The notes beneath the pieces are model-generated. The model was given only the letters and a program-made list of their open reading frames with translations, made no database searches and was not told the DNA's origin. From contig CAZRES010000004.1 of NCBI GenBank assembly GCA_964598885.1, positions 6,962 through 70,961 on the forward strand: DNA of 64,000 nucleotides, given 5' to 3'. A program made the translations under genes and the position numbers. Shown piece after piece: positions 34,674 through 44,159 of the stretch (position 1 is the first letter of the stretch; every line of letters starts with the position of its first letter). This DNA comes from SURF-33 sp964598885. GTDB lineage: Bacteria > Desulfobacterota > Desulfobacteria > Desulfobacterales > Desulfosalsimonadaceae.

Positions 34674-36671
34674 ATGCCTGATTTTGAACTCGTCACCGAA
34701 ATGATTCCCCGGGGGGATCAACCCGCCGCCATTGACGCTCTGGCGGCCGGAATCGCGTCCGGGAAAACGCACCAGGTTATGCTGGGAGTCACCGGTTCCG
34801 GCAAGACCTTTACCATGGCCAATATCGTGGCCCGAGCGCAAAAACCGACCCTGGTGATCGCGCCCAACAAGACCCTGGCGGCCCAACTCTACGGCGAATT
34901 TAAATCCCTGTTTCCCCACAATGCCGTGGAGTATTTCGTCAGCTATTATGATTATTATCAGCCCGAAGCCTATCTGCCGGTCAGCGACACGTATATCCAG
35001 AAGGATTCTTCCATCAATGAAATGATCGATAAAATGCGGCATTCGGCCACGCGTTCGGTTCTGTCGCGCCGGGATACGCTGGTCGTTGCCAGTGTATCCT
35101 GTATTTTCGGGCTCGGCGCACCCGAGGATTATCTGGCCCTGCGGGTGGATCTGGAAACCGGCATGGCCATCACCCGGGAGCAGCTCCTGGCCAAACTTGT
35201 CGAAATTCAATACCAGCGCAATGATATTGATTTTCATCGCGGCACGTTTCGGGCAAGGGGGGATCGGGTGGAGATTTTTCCGGCATATGAGGAGGACCGG
35301 GCCGTGCGGGTGGATTTTTTCGGCGATGAGATCGACGTCATCGAGGAATTCGATCCGCTGACCGGAAAGCGCTCCCGGTCCTTTGACCAAATGACCGTTT
35401 ATCCCGCCTCCCATTACGTCACCCAGAAGCAGACCCGTAACCAGATTCTCCAGCGGGTGAAGCAGGAGCTGAAAGAACGCACCGACTGGTTTTTTTCGAA
35501 CAACAAGCTTATTGAGGCCCAGCGCATCGAAGAGCGAACCCTTTTTGACCTGGAAATGATTCACGAAATCGGCTACTGCAACGGCATCGAAAATTACGCC
35601 CGTCATATTACCGGACGTGAAGCCGGCCAGCCGCCGCCGGTGCTGCTCGATTATTTTCCGGAGGATTTCCTGATATTTATTGATGAAAGCCACATCACCG
35701 TTCCTCAGCTCAGGGGTATGTACAAGGGCGATCGGTCCCGCAAGGAAACGCTGGTGCAATACGGGTTCCGGCTTCCCTCGGCCCTGGATAACCGGCCGTT
35801 GCGGTTTGATGAGTTTGAAAACAGGATATCCCAGACCATTTTTGTATCCGCCACACCATCCGAATATGAGCTTGAGCGATCCAGAGGCGCTGTTATCGAA
35901 CAGATTGTCAGACCCACCGGGCTTATCGATCCCAGGATTGAATTCCGACCGGCCGGCAACCAGGTGGATGACTTGTTCGCGGAGATCCGGCGGCGCGTGG
36001 AAAGCAAAGAGCGGGTTCTGATCACCACCCTGACCAAGCGGATGGCCGAAGACCTCACCGATTATTACGCGGATCTCGGTATTGCCGTGCGGTATCTCCA
36101 TTCGGACATCAAAACCCTGGAGCGGATCGATATTATCCATTCTCTCCGACTGGGCGAATTCGACGTTCTGGTGGGGATCAACCTTCTCCGGGAAGGCTTA
36201 GACATCCCGGAAGTGTCTCTGGTGGCCATTCTCGACGCCGACAAGGAGGGATTTCTCCGGTCTGCCCGTTCCTTGATCCAGACCTGCGGACGGGCCGCCC
36301 GCAATCTCAATGGCATGGTGATCATGTATGCGGATACCGTAACCCCGTCCATGCGGGAGGCGGCCGAAGAAACCGACCGCCGCCGGAAGATCCAGGAGGA
36401 ATTCAACCGGGTTCACGGGATTACGCCGACCTCCATTGAAAAGAAAATATCAACAACGTTTGTCATGGCCGATTATCCGGTTTCCGAACAAAAACAACTC
36501 CAGGTGGCGGAAAAACTGGCCGCATATTCCTCTACCGATGATCTGGAACATCTCATTGAAGGGATGGAAAAAGAAATGAAGGAGGCGTCCCGGAGCCTCA
36601 AGTTTGAACGCGCGGCCCAGTTGCGGGATCGGATCCGGGAGCTGCGGGCCATGTTTCTGGTGGCTTCCTGA
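34674..36671 (+). CDS. uvrB: Excinuclease ABC subunit B
   Basis: Damage-verifying helicase-like subunit of nucleotide excision repair, 665 residues. Walker A is GVTGSGKTFTMAN near 40; the beta-hairpin region VEYFVSYYDYYQPEAYLP follows near 90. DESHITVPQL is the DE motif, and LREGLDIPEVSLVAILDAD is helicase motif V-like. A UVR domain closes the protein (DDLEHLIEGMEKEMKEASRS). uvrC lies eight bases downstream. Confidence 0.97.
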   Translation: MPDFELVTEMIPRGDQPAAIDALAAGIASGKTHQVMLGVTGSGKTFTMANIVARAQKPTLVIAPNKTLAAQLYGEFKSLFPHNAVEYFVSYYDYYQPEAYLPVSDTYIQKDSSINEMIDKMRHSATRSVLSRRDTLVVASVSCIFGLGAPEDYLALRVDLETGMAITREQLLAKLVEIQYQRNDIDFHRGTFRARGDRVEIFPAYEEDRAVRVDFFGDEIDVIEEFDPLTGKRSRSFDQMTVYPASHYVTQKQTRNQILQRVKQELKERTDWFFSNNKLIEAQRIEERTLFDLEMIHEIGYCNGIENYARHITGREAGQPPPVLLDYFPEDFLIFIDESHITVPQLRGMYKGDRSRKETLVQYGFRLPSALDNRPLRFDEFENRISQTIFVSATPSEYELERSRGAVIEQIVRPTGLIDPRIEFRPAGNQVDDLFAEIRRRVESKERVLITTLTKRMAEDLTDYYADLGIAVRYLHSDIKTLERIDIIHSLRLGEFDVLVGINLLREGLDIPEVSLVAILDADKEGFLRSARSLIQTCGRAARNLNGMVIMYADTVTPSMREAAEETDRRRKIQEEFNRVHGITPTSIEKKISTTFVMADYPVSEQKQLQVAEKLAAYSSTDDLEHLIEGMEKEMKEASRSLKFERAAQLRDRIRELRAMFLVAS

Positions 36672-36679
36672 GGATAAAC

Positions 36680-38515
36680 ATGAATAAAGTCATTGCGGAA
36701 AAACTGGCGGACATACCCACCGCTCCGGGCGTCTATCTGATGAAAGACATGGGGCAAACGGTGATTTACGTGGGCAAAGCCGTCAATCTCAAAAGCCGGC
36801 TTTTCTCCTACATCGGAGCCGAATCCCGTCCGGATGCCAAGACCTCGCTTCTGGTGGAAAAAATCGCGGATGTGGAGACCATTGTCACCGCCACCGCTCA
36901 GGAAGCCCTGATTCTGGAGGCCAACCTGATTCGGCGTTACAAACCGGCTTATAATGTCATTTTAAAAGACGACAAGCGCTATCCTTCCCTGCGCCTGGAT
37001 ATCAGCGCACCCTATCCCTGCCTCCAGGTGGTGCGGAAAACCCGTCGGGACGGAGCGCTCTATTTCGGCCCCTATGCCTCGGGTCTGGCCCTTCGCCATA
37101 CTCTGAAACTCATCAACAAGGCGTTCAAGCTCAGAAAATGCCGGACACCCGAAGTCCGGAAACGGCCGCGGCCCTGTCTGAATCATCAGATGGGGCTTTG
37201 TCTGGCCCCGTGCAGTCTGCCGGTGGATCCGGCGGTCTATGCCGATATGGTAGACCAGGTGCGGCTGTTTTTAAGCGGCCGGCCCCGGATATTGATGGAT
37301 AAACTCAAGGCCGACATGCAGGCCGCCGCTGATCGCCAGGAATTCGAGCAGGCGGCATGGCTCCGGGACAGACTTTTTGCCGTAGAGCAGGTGGTGGAAA
37401 AACAGGACGTGGTGGTCAATGATTTTATAGACCGCGATGTGGTGGGTCTTGCAAGGGATAATGGCAGAGCGATGGTGGTGGTCCTGTTCATCCGGGAAGG
37501 ACGGCTCATAGGGGTTCGACATTATCCCGTTCGGCAGGCCGTGGCCGGCGATGCCGACATTATCGGCGCGTTTTTCAAACATCATTATCAGCAGACCCAT
37601 GATGTTCCAACAGAGGTTCTTGTCCCCGTCCATTTGGAGGATGCCGGAATTTACGGGCATTGGCTGTCGGACATGAAAGCGCGAAAGGTAACCATTTTTT
37701 CACCGAAAAGAGGGTCCAGGATGCGTCTGCTCCACATGGCCGCGGAAAATGCCGCGCTTCGGCTGAAGACATTCGTGGATGCTGAAAATTCCAGCGAGGC
37801 CCTGCTGGAATCCGTGCGGCGGCATCTAAAGCTGGAGCGTTATCCAAGGCGCATCGAATGTTTCGACAACTCCGGGATTTCCGGAACAAACCTGGTGTCG
37901 GGAATGGCCGTGTTTATCAGCGGCCGGCCTGATCCGGCTTCCCATCGGCGTTATCAAATCCGGACGGTCGCCGGTGTGCAGGATGACTACGCGTGCATGA
38001 AGGAAGTGCTCTTCCGCCGGTTCGGCGGGGCCTGCTCTTCAGGGGAAATGCCCGACCTGCTCATGGTGGACGGCGGAAAAGGCCAGCTTAACATCGCTGT
38101 ATCGGTTCTTAATGAGTTGGGCCTGGATCAGGAGATGGACGTGATCGGCATCGCCAAGAGCGACGGGACCGAAGGCGCCGGCCGGGACCATATTTACAAG
38201 CCCGGCCGGGCCAATCCCCTTAATCTGACCCGGCAGGCCGACGTGATGTATTTTCTGGCGGCTATCCGGGATGAAGCCCATCGCCTTGCCGTGGCCTTTC
38301 ATCGAAAGACCAGAAGTCGATCCGCCCTCCGCTCCCGGCTGGATTATGTTTCCGGCATCGGTCCGAAACGAAAGGCGGTCTTGTTGAAAACATACGGCGG
38401 CATCGAGAATATTGCCCGGGCCTCCATCGACGAGCTGTCGGCCTTGCCGGGAATGAACCGGAAAATCGCTTCCCGCCTGCTGACCGCTCTTTCGCTTACC
38501 GGTGATGCGCCATAA
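36680..38515 (+). CDS. uvrC: Excinuclease ABC subunit C
   Basis: Dual-incision nuclease of nucleotide excision repair, 611 residues. The GIY-YIG domain is at the N-terminus (PGVYLMKDMGQTVIYVGKA). A UVR motif lies near 210 (DRQEFEQAAWLRDRLFA), the RNase H-like nuclease follows (ECFDNSGISGTNLVSGMAVF, LMVDGGKGQL), and two HhH motifs close it (VSGIGPKRKAVLLKTYG, LSALPGMNRKIA). It is adjacent to uvrB, with which it is probably cotranscribed. The convergent mdh gene ends 11 bases away. Confidence 0.97.
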   Translation: MNKVIAEKLADIPTAPGVYLMKDMGQTVIYVGKAVNLKSRLFSYIGAESRPDAKTSLLVEKIADVETIVTATAQEALILEANLIRRYKPAYNVILKDDKRYPSLRLDISAPYPCLQVVRKTRRDGALYFGPYASGLALRHTLKLINKAFKLRKCRTPEVRKRPRPCLNHQMGLCLAPCSLPVDPAVYADMVDQVRLFLSGRPRILMDKLKADMQAAADRQEFEQAAWLRDRLFAVEQVVEKQDVVVNDFIDRDVVGLARDNGRAMVVVLFIREGRLIGVRHYPVRQAVAGDADIIGAFFKHHYQQTHDVPTEVLVPVHLEDAGIYGHWLSDMKARKVTIFSPKRGSRMRLLHMAAENAALRLKTFVDAENSSEALLESVRRHLKLERYPRRIECFDNSGISGTNLVSGMAVFISGRPDPASHRRYQIRTVAGVQDDYACMKEVLFRRFGGACSSGEMPDLLMVDGGKGQLNIAVSVLNELGLDQEMDVIGIAKSDGTEGAGRDHIYKPGRANPLNLTRQADVMYFLAAIRDEAHRLAVAFHRKTRSRSALRSRLDYVSGIGPKRKAVLLKTYGGIENIARASIDELSALPGMNRKIASRLLTALSLTGDAP

Positions 38516-38526
38516 GCCCCGGTGCT

Positions 38527-39465
38527 TTATCCGGATGCCAGTTTTTTCATGGCATCCACAAGACCTTTCACCGCATCCGCCGATTTGCGAAGAGCCGCGG
38601 ATTCGGCGTCGGTCAGCTTGATCTCGATGATCTCTTCAATGCCGCTTCGACCGAGTTTCACGGGAACGCCCACAAAAAGGTCGCGGACTCCGTATTCCCC
38701 TTCCAGGTAGACGGCGCAGGGAAGAATCTTTTTTTTGTCTTTCAAGATGGATTCGGCCATTTCCACGGCAGCCGATGCCGGGGCGTAAAAGGCACTGCCG
38801 CTCTTGAGCAGCCCCACGATTTCAGCGCCTCCGGTCCGGGTCCGCTCCACCAGGGCCGCGATGCGGTCTCCGGACAACAGCTCGGTGATGGGGATGCCGG
38901 CAACGGTGGAAAGACGGGGCAGGGGAACCATGGTGTCGCCGTGTCCGCCCAGCACGAAAGCGTGGGTATTTTCCACGGAAACATTCAGTTCCATGGCGAT
39001 AAAGGTTCGGAATCTCGCCGAATCGAGTACGCCTGCCATTCCCATGACCCGGTGTTTCGGAAAACCGCTGGTTTCCATGGCCACATGGCACATGGCATCC
39101 AAGGGATTGCTCACGATGATGAGGATGGCTTCCGGGGACCGGGCGGCTGCTTCGGCGGTCACGGTTTTCATGATGTTCATGTTGGTTTTCAGCAGATCAT
39201 CGCGGCTCATGCCGGGCTTGCGGGGAATCCCCGCCGTGATGATGACGATATCCGATCCCGTTGATGCCTCATAATCGATGCTCCCGACCAGACCGGCGTC
39301 ATGTGTTTCAATGGGCGCGGCCTCGGCCAGATCCAGCGCTTTTCCCTGGGCCAGTCCGTCGGCGATATCAATGAGCACCACGTCGCAGAGTTCTTTTTCC
39401 GCAAGCCGCTGGGCCGCGGTGGCGCCGACGTTTCCGGCGCCGATGACGGTGACTTTCTTGTCCAT
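38527..39465 (-). CDS. mdh: Malate dehydrogenase
   Basis: NAD-dependent LDH-like malate dehydrogenase, 312 residues. The nucleotide fold starts MDKKVTVIGAGNVGATAAQ; AGIPRKPGMSRDDLLKTN carries the substrate-specifying Arg of malate rather than lactate enzymes, and the catalytic His is in VLGGHGDTMVPL. The open frame extends 39 bases further, but AGGAGTTGAAT precedes the chosen ATG. It runs convergent to uvrC. Confidence 0.95.
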   Translation of the reverse strand: MDKKVTVIGAGNVGATAAQRLAEKELCDVVLIDIADGLAQGKALDLAEAAPIETHDAGLVGSIDYEASTGSDIVIITAGIPRKPGMSRDDLLKTNMNIMKTVTAEAAARSPEAILIIVSNPLDAMCHVAMETSGFPKHRVMGMAGVLDSARFRTFIAMELNVSVENTHAFVLGGHGDTMVPLPRLSTVAGIPITELLSGDRIAALVERTRTGGAEIVGLLKSGSAFYAPASAAVEMAESILKDKKKILPCAVYLEGEYGVRDLFVGVPVKLGRSGIEEIIEIKLTDAESAALRKSADAVKGLVDAMKKLASG

Positions 39466-39512
39466 ATTCAACTCCTGATGTTTGAAAAATCCATTTTTTT
39501 GCATAGACTCTA

Positions 39513-39541
39513 CTTACACTGAAACCGTTTCGGCAAGTCAA
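39513..39541 (-). promoter_or_regulatory. Sigma-70-type promoter for mdh
   Basis: On the minus strand: -35 TTGACT at 39541-39536, a 17-base spacer, and -10 TGTAAG at 39518-39513, about 50 bases before the ATG. Confidence 0.45.
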
Positions 39542-39620
39542 TAAATATTTTGAAAACGCATGTTCGGGTTTATCTGCCCGAACTGTGCGGCATTTCAAAG
39601 GATGCGGATAAATACGGAAC

Positions 39621-39649
39621 TTGACATTTGGACCGGTTGGAAATAGAGA
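39621..39649 (+). promoter_or_regulatory. Possible promoter for the hybrid kinase
   Basis: Perfect TTGACA at 39621-39626, a 17-base spacer, and TAGAGA at 39644-39649, about 90 bases upstream of the kinase ATG. The -10 match is moderate. Confidence 0.45.
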
Positions 39650-39738
39650 TTAGAACAATTACCATAGAATTGAGTATTTTTCACCGAATCCACCAGCGGA
39701 TGGCGCACCATGTCTCGACATCATGCGATAATGTTTAA

Positions 39739-42426
39739 ATGAAACCGGAGAAATCAAAAAAAGCGATGTTCGGCGGGTTTTTCGGCGACAGGACCATGGC
39801 GAGGGATTTGACCGCCAGCCTGGTATTGATGGTGATCATGGTTTCCCTGATGACCATATGTGCCAGTTATCTTTATTTATTGCGCCAGGAAGAACGCCGC
39901 CTGGAGCAACTGGCCGAAGAATATCTGCTTTATCTGACCGACAGTCTGGAGCTTCCGCTCTGGACGTTGGATTATGACAGCGTCGCCAAGATTGCTGATT
40001 CCTATTTTGCCAATAATCTGGTGGCGAATCTGAAAATAACCGAACAGCATTATAAATCGCCCCGGGACTTTACCGTTCAGGTGCTGTTTTCCAAGTCCAA
40101 GTCGCCGGGAAAAGACAATGTTGTGGCGGCTTCCGAAGTTCGTCATGAAGGCCGAAGTATCGGCCATGTCGAGATCGGGTTGACGCGCCGCGTGTATCAG
40201 GAGAATCTTAAACAGCTGCTGCAATCCAGTTTTTTAACCCTGCTTCTGATTATTTTATCATTGGTTCTGGTAACCAGTATTTTTCTGCGGTTATTCATGA
40301 AAAAACCCCTGGACGTTCTGATGCAGGGGATTCAACAGATTTCCATGGGAAAATATGATTATCGGTTTCCGCCCGCCAAACAGAAAGAAATTCGGTTGAT
40401 CGTCTCCAATTTTATGGAAATGGCCGGCCAAATACGCCGCCGGGAAACAACGCTGGCGGCACTGAATCGTCAATTGGAAGTCGAAATCCGGGAGCGCCGA
40501 AAAGTCGAAGATGCCATTCGCGGCAACGAGGCCCAGCTCAGAGCCATTTTCGAATCTTCGGTGGACGGGATCCTTGTGGTGGACAATTATCGAAACATCA
40601 TTAATGCCAATAAACGGGTTTATCAGCTTTTGGGACTCCCGGATGAATTGCGGCATCACCGCTCCGAGGCGGACCTGATCGAGTTCCTGGCAGATCAGGT
40701 GAAAAATCCGGATGATTTTAAAACAAATACGGAAGCTTTGTATGCAACCGATTTGATACGGCTGGATGAAATATTTTTCAGGAACGGCCAGGTGTTCGAA
40801 CGATTTTCATGCCCCTTGAAGCAATCCGGCGCTATTATCGGCCGGGTCTGGAATTTTCGGGATGTCACCGACCGGAAACGGTCCATGCGGGCCTTGCGGG
40901 ACAGTGAGGAGCGTTTTCGGCAATTGTCGGATGCCGCCCTGGAAGCCATTACTATCCACGACAACGGCGTCATTCTCCAAGTCAATCAACAGTTTTTGAA
41001 AATGTTCGGATACAACCGAAGGGAAGTGCTCGGAAAACGACAATTTTCGGATATTGTGGCCCCGGCGTTTCGGGATGAGCTGCCTATCAAAAATATCGCC
41101 GATATGGGGTTTCTGGAAGTCCAAGCCCTTCGAAAGGACGGGAACCGTTTCCCTGTGGTCATACGCAATCGCAGCATGACGTATTATGAGAAAAATGTGG
41201 TTGTTTCCGTTATCCGTGATATTTCCGACCGGAAAGCCGCCGAGAAGGAAACCCGGATCCTGCGGGAAAAACTGGCCCTGTCGAAAAAAATGGAAGCTCT
41301 CGGCCTTTTAGCCGGCGGCGTGGCCCATGACCTGAACAACATTCTTTCCGGAATCGTCAGCTATCCGGAACTGCTGCTGATGAAACCGAACCTGGATGAA
41401 AAAACCCGCAAAGCGCTAAGGACCATTCAGGAATCCGGAGAACGGGCCGCTGCCGTGGTCAATGACCTGACCACCATTTCCAGGGGGGTGGCCTCTAACC
41501 GGGAAGCGTTGAACATCAACAATGTGGTCAGGGAATATCTGATTTCGCCGGAATTGCAAAAACTTAAAACGCATCATCCGGACGTTAGAATCAAAACGGC
41601 TCTCGACCCGGAGCTGTTTAATATCGTCGGTTCGCGGCTTCATATCCGTAAAAGTCTGATGAATCTGGTGATCAATGCAGCCGAGGCGGTGGAGAAACAG
41701 GGGAAAATCGTGATATCCACCAGTAACTGCTATCTGGATAAACCATTAGCGGGTTACAGTGACGTCCAGATGGGAGAATATGCTTTGCTATCGGTTGCGG
41801 ACAACGGTCCGGGCATTACCACGGAGGAAATTGGCAGGATCTTCGAGCCGTTTTACACCCGGAAGGTCATGGGCCGCAGCGGTACGGGCCTCGGGCTGAC
41901 CGTGGTATGGAACACCCTGCAGGATCACGGCGGCTATATCAATGTGATCAACCATCAACAAGGCACCCGATTTGACCTTTATTTTCCGATCACCCGCGAA
42001 AGCGTCGGTGATAGCGCATCCCGATTACCTCCGCAAGCTTTCCAGGGCCGGGGAGAAACGATTCTGGTAGTGGATGACGAGCAGAACCAGCGGGAGATCG
42101 CCTCACAGATGTTGACGGCATTAGGCTATAAGGCGGTGGCGGTTGCCAATGGCGACGAAGCTCTGGATTATGTGGCAAAACAGCCGGTGGATCTGATTTT
42201 GCTCGATATGATCATGCCGGCGTCTATGAGCGGACTGGAGACCTATCAACGCATTGTGCAGCAGTATCCCGGACAAAGGGCCGTGATCGCCAGTGGATTT
42301 TCCGTGACCGAAGACGTGGCAGCGGCTCAAAAGGCCGGAGCGGGCGAGTTTGTAAAGAAACCCTATAGCATCGAAAAGTTGGGAAGCGCCGTCAGAAAAG
42401 AACTGTCACGGAATGTGCCTGCATAA
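39739..42426 (+). CDS. Hybrid sensor histidine kinase with two PAS domains and a receiver
   Basis: Membrane-bound two-component sensor of 895 residues. Transmembrane helices at about 25-48 and 163-186 flank a periplasmic sensor region. A HAMP-like segment, then PAS domains near 260-375 and 385-505, follow. The H-box is GGVAHDLNNILSGIVS, the ATP-binding G2 box SGTGLGLTVVW, and the receiver has VVDDEQNQ and LILLDMIMPA with the acceptor Asp. The H-box AHDLNN type is common in sensors with HPt-independent output. No separate response regulator gene is adjacent; the next genes form an MglA/PilZ cluster that may be its target, by proximity only. Confidence 0.92.
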   Translation: MKPEKSKKAMFGGFFGDRTMARDLTASLVLMVIMVSLMTICASYLYLLRQEERRLEQLAEEYLLYLTDSLELPLWTLDYDSVAKIADSYFANNLVANLKITEQHYKSPRDFTVQVLFSKSKSPGKDNVVAASEVRHEGRSIGHVEIGLTRRVYQENLKQLLQSSFLTLLLIILSLVLVTSIFLRLFMKKPLDVLMQGIQQISMGKYDYRFPPAKQKEIRLIVSNFMEMAGQIRRRETTLAALNRQLEVEIRERRKVEDAIRGNEAQLRAIFESSVDGILVVDNYRNIINANKRVYQLLGLPDELRHHRSEADLIEFLADQVKNPDDFKTNTEALYATDLIRLDEIFFRNGQVFERFSCPLKQSGAIIGRVWNFRDVTDRKRSMRALRDSEERFRQLSDAALEAITIHDNGVILQVNQQFLKMFGYNRREVLGKRQFSDIVAPAFRDELPIKNIADMGFLEVQALRKDGNRFPVVIRNRSMTYYEKNVVVSVIRDISDRKAAEKETRILREKLALSKKMEALGLLAGGVAHDLNNILSGIVSYPELLLMKPNLDEKTRKALRTIQESGERAAAVVNDLTTISRGVASNREALNINNVVREYLISPELQKLKTHHPDVRIKTALDPELFNIVGSRLHIRKSLMNLVINAAEAVEKQGKIVISTSNCYLDKPLAGYSDVQMGEYALLSVADNGPGITTEEIGRIFEPFYTRKVMGRSGTGLGLTVVWNTLQDHGGYINVINHQQGTRFDLYFPITRESVGDSASRLPPQAFQGRGETILVVDDEQNQREIASQMLTALGYKAVAVANGDEALDYVAKQPVDLILLDMIMPASMSGLETYQRIVQQYPGQRAVIASGFSVTEDVAAAQKAGAGEFVKKPYSIEKLGSAVRKELSRNVPA

Positions 42427-42444
42427 CCAAGTGATAAAAATTTC

Positions 42445-42473
42445 TTGAGATAATCGATCATAAACGGTAAACA
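42445..42473 (+). promoter_or_regulatory. Possible promoter for the MglA cluster
   Basis: TTGAGA at 42445-42450, a 17-base spacer, and TAAACA at 42468-42473, about 90 bases before the first gene of the cluster. Confidence 0.45.
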
Positions 42474-42563
42474 ATTAAAATATCCAAAAGATTGTATGTA
42501 CGTGACGATTATTTTTGGAGATGTTCCATCACCTTCGATTCTGCGATAAATTCAAGGCAAAAA

Positions 42564-43481
42564 ATGGATTTAATAGGGAAAATCAAGTTGGCTTTTAAAG
42601 AAGCGGAGATTTATCGCCGCCAGGGCCTGCTTGATGAAGCTCTGGATAAATATAAAGTCATCGAAGCACAGATCAAAGCCAACCGCAATATTCGGCAACG
42701 GGGAGCTTTACTGAAAAAAATCGCTTTTATAATCGACGAACTGAATCAGAAGCTCAAGCGCAGCAAAGTCCCCGATCCTCCGCCAAAGGTTTCGGAAGAT
42801 GCCCAGGCGCTGATGAAAGACATGTTTACTTTCGATGACCCGGAAATCAAGGGGTCATCGTTGCTGGGAGGCGCCATTGCATTGGCCAAATTCGGTCAAT
42901 ATGAAAAAGCCATAGAGGAGTTCAACCGGCTGCTGGAATATGAAAAATTTCGGGTGGAAGCGGCCAAAAATATCCTGTGGTGCTGGATGCAACAGAAATA
43001 TTTGGATTACGCTGTTTCGTTGTTTCAGAAATGGCAGAAAATGCAGTTTTTTGAGCCCAACGAGGTAGAATTGCTGCGGGAATATTTTCAGGAAATGTTG
43101 ACCGCCGCCGGCATTCAACGCGATATCGGCGGGGTTGCCCTCCAGAAAACCATTGAACCGGATTCGGAAATCAGTGATGACGAGATCCTTGATATTTCCG
43201 CCACCCGCTTTACCCTTCCCCGGGGAGGCCGAGAGGGCGAGTCAGTGGAATTCGAGGTCAGTTTTCAGTCAGGAAAATACATCCAATTTATTATCCCCAA
43301 AAAAGAAAAGGAGTTGATCAACGGGCTGAAGCCGGGGGACATGCTCAAAGATATTGTGTTTTATTCACCGGTGGCGATTTTTTCGGGCATCGGGTTTCTG
43401 TCTACCAAAAAGGCGATCGAGGCGGGGCCTAAACGGGGGGATTACAGTTTTTCCATTAAAATTATTGATATTAAATCATAA
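42564..43481 (+). CDS. TPR protein with PilZN-like C-terminal domain
   Basis: Cytoplasmic protein of 305 residues. The N-terminal part holds TPR-like helices (AEIYRRQGLLDEALDKYKVI, and FGQYEKAIEEFNRLLEYEKF). The C-terminal 110 residues are strand-rich (FTLPRGGREGESVEFEVSFQ, GDMLKDIVFYSP) and resemble the N-terminal PilZN/YcgR-like domain that accompanies PilZ. The open frame reaches 72 bases further, but AAGGC and the composition favour this ATG. It is the first gene of the cluster with mglA, the DUF4388 gene and a PilZ gene. The role is inferred as an adaptor. Confidence 0.7.
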   Translation: MDLIGKIKLAFKEAEIYRRQGLLDEALDKYKVIEAQIKANRNIRQRGALLKKIAFIIDELNQKLKRSKVPDPPPKVSEDAQALMKDMFTFDDPEIKGSSLLGGAIALAKFGQYEKAIEEFNRLLEYEKFRVEAAKNILWCWMQQKYLDYAVSLFQKWQKMQFFEPNEVELLREYFQEMLTAAGIQRDIGGVALQKTIEPDSEISDDEILDISATRFTLPRGGREGESVEFEVSFQSGKYIQFIIPKKEKELINGLKPGDMLKDIVFYSPVAIFSGIGFLSTKKAIEAGPKRGDYSFSIKIIDIKS

Positions 43482-43541
43482 TTGACGGTCTCATAAAAAC
43501 ACATCGGGATCAGCCCGCGCGGTCAAGGGAGATGGATTGTA

Positions 43542-44159
43542 ATGGCGGTCATTAATTTGAAGAACCGGCAGATTGAGTGCAAACTCGTTTATTACGGACC
43601 CGGTCGAAGCGGAAAGACCACCAACCTGGAATATATCAACAGAAATTTTACCAAGCAGGTGGCCGGAAAGATGATATCCATCGATACGGAAGGCGACCGG
43701 ACTCTCTTTTTTGACTTTCTGCCCATCGGGCTGGGCAAGGTCAGGGGATGCGATGTTCGTGTTCAGCTCTATACCGTACCGGGACAGGTGAAATATCGCG
43801 CCACCCGCGAGTTGGTTTTACGGGGCGCGGACGGGATTATTTTTGTTGCGGATTCCCTGACGGTTCGACGGGAAAAAAATATGATGTCATTAAAGGATCT
43901 GCATGAGAATCTGAAAAAACTTGGAATGGATATCCGTAAAATTCCGTTGGTGCTCCAATATAACAAGCGCGATCTGGGAAAAACGGGTTTGCCGATCATG
44001 AGTGTTGAGAAGATGGAGCGTGAACTCAATCGTCAATTGAAAGTCCCGTCATTTCCCGCCAGTGCGTTAAATGGCCAGGGTGTGGGAACCACATTGACGC
44101 AGACCATCAAGTTGATCTTGCAGTATCTTCAAAAAGAATTCAAGTGGGCGAGCGGGTAA
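43542..44159 (+). CDS. mglA: MglA-family small Ras-like GTPase
   Basis: Prokaryotic Ras-like GTPase that controls cell polarity and motility in the best-studied relatives. The P-loop is GPGRSGKTTN near residue 20, the switch region includes DRTLFFDFLPIGLG, switch II has YTVPGQVKYRATRELVLRG, and the base-specificity motif is QYNKRD. Length 205 is normal. No mglB (GAP) gene is adjacent; the neighbouring TPR, DUF4388 and PilZ proteins are candidate regulators or effectors. Its TAA stop shares one base with the next ATG. Confidence 0.92.
   Translation: MAVINLKNRQIECKLVYYGPGRSGKTTNLEYINRNFTKQVAGKMISIDTEGDRTLFFDFLPIGLGKVRGCDVRVQLYTVPGQVKYRATRELVLRGADGIIFVADSLTVRREKNMMSLKDLHENLKKLGMDIRKIPLVLQYNKRDLGKTGLPIMSVEKMERELNRQLKVPSFPASALNGQGVGTTLTQTIKLILQYLQKEFKWASG

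Noticed and set aside
34665..36140. 491-codon minus-strand open frame
   Set aside because: Antisense shadow of uvrB caused by codon bias; no motif or start signal.
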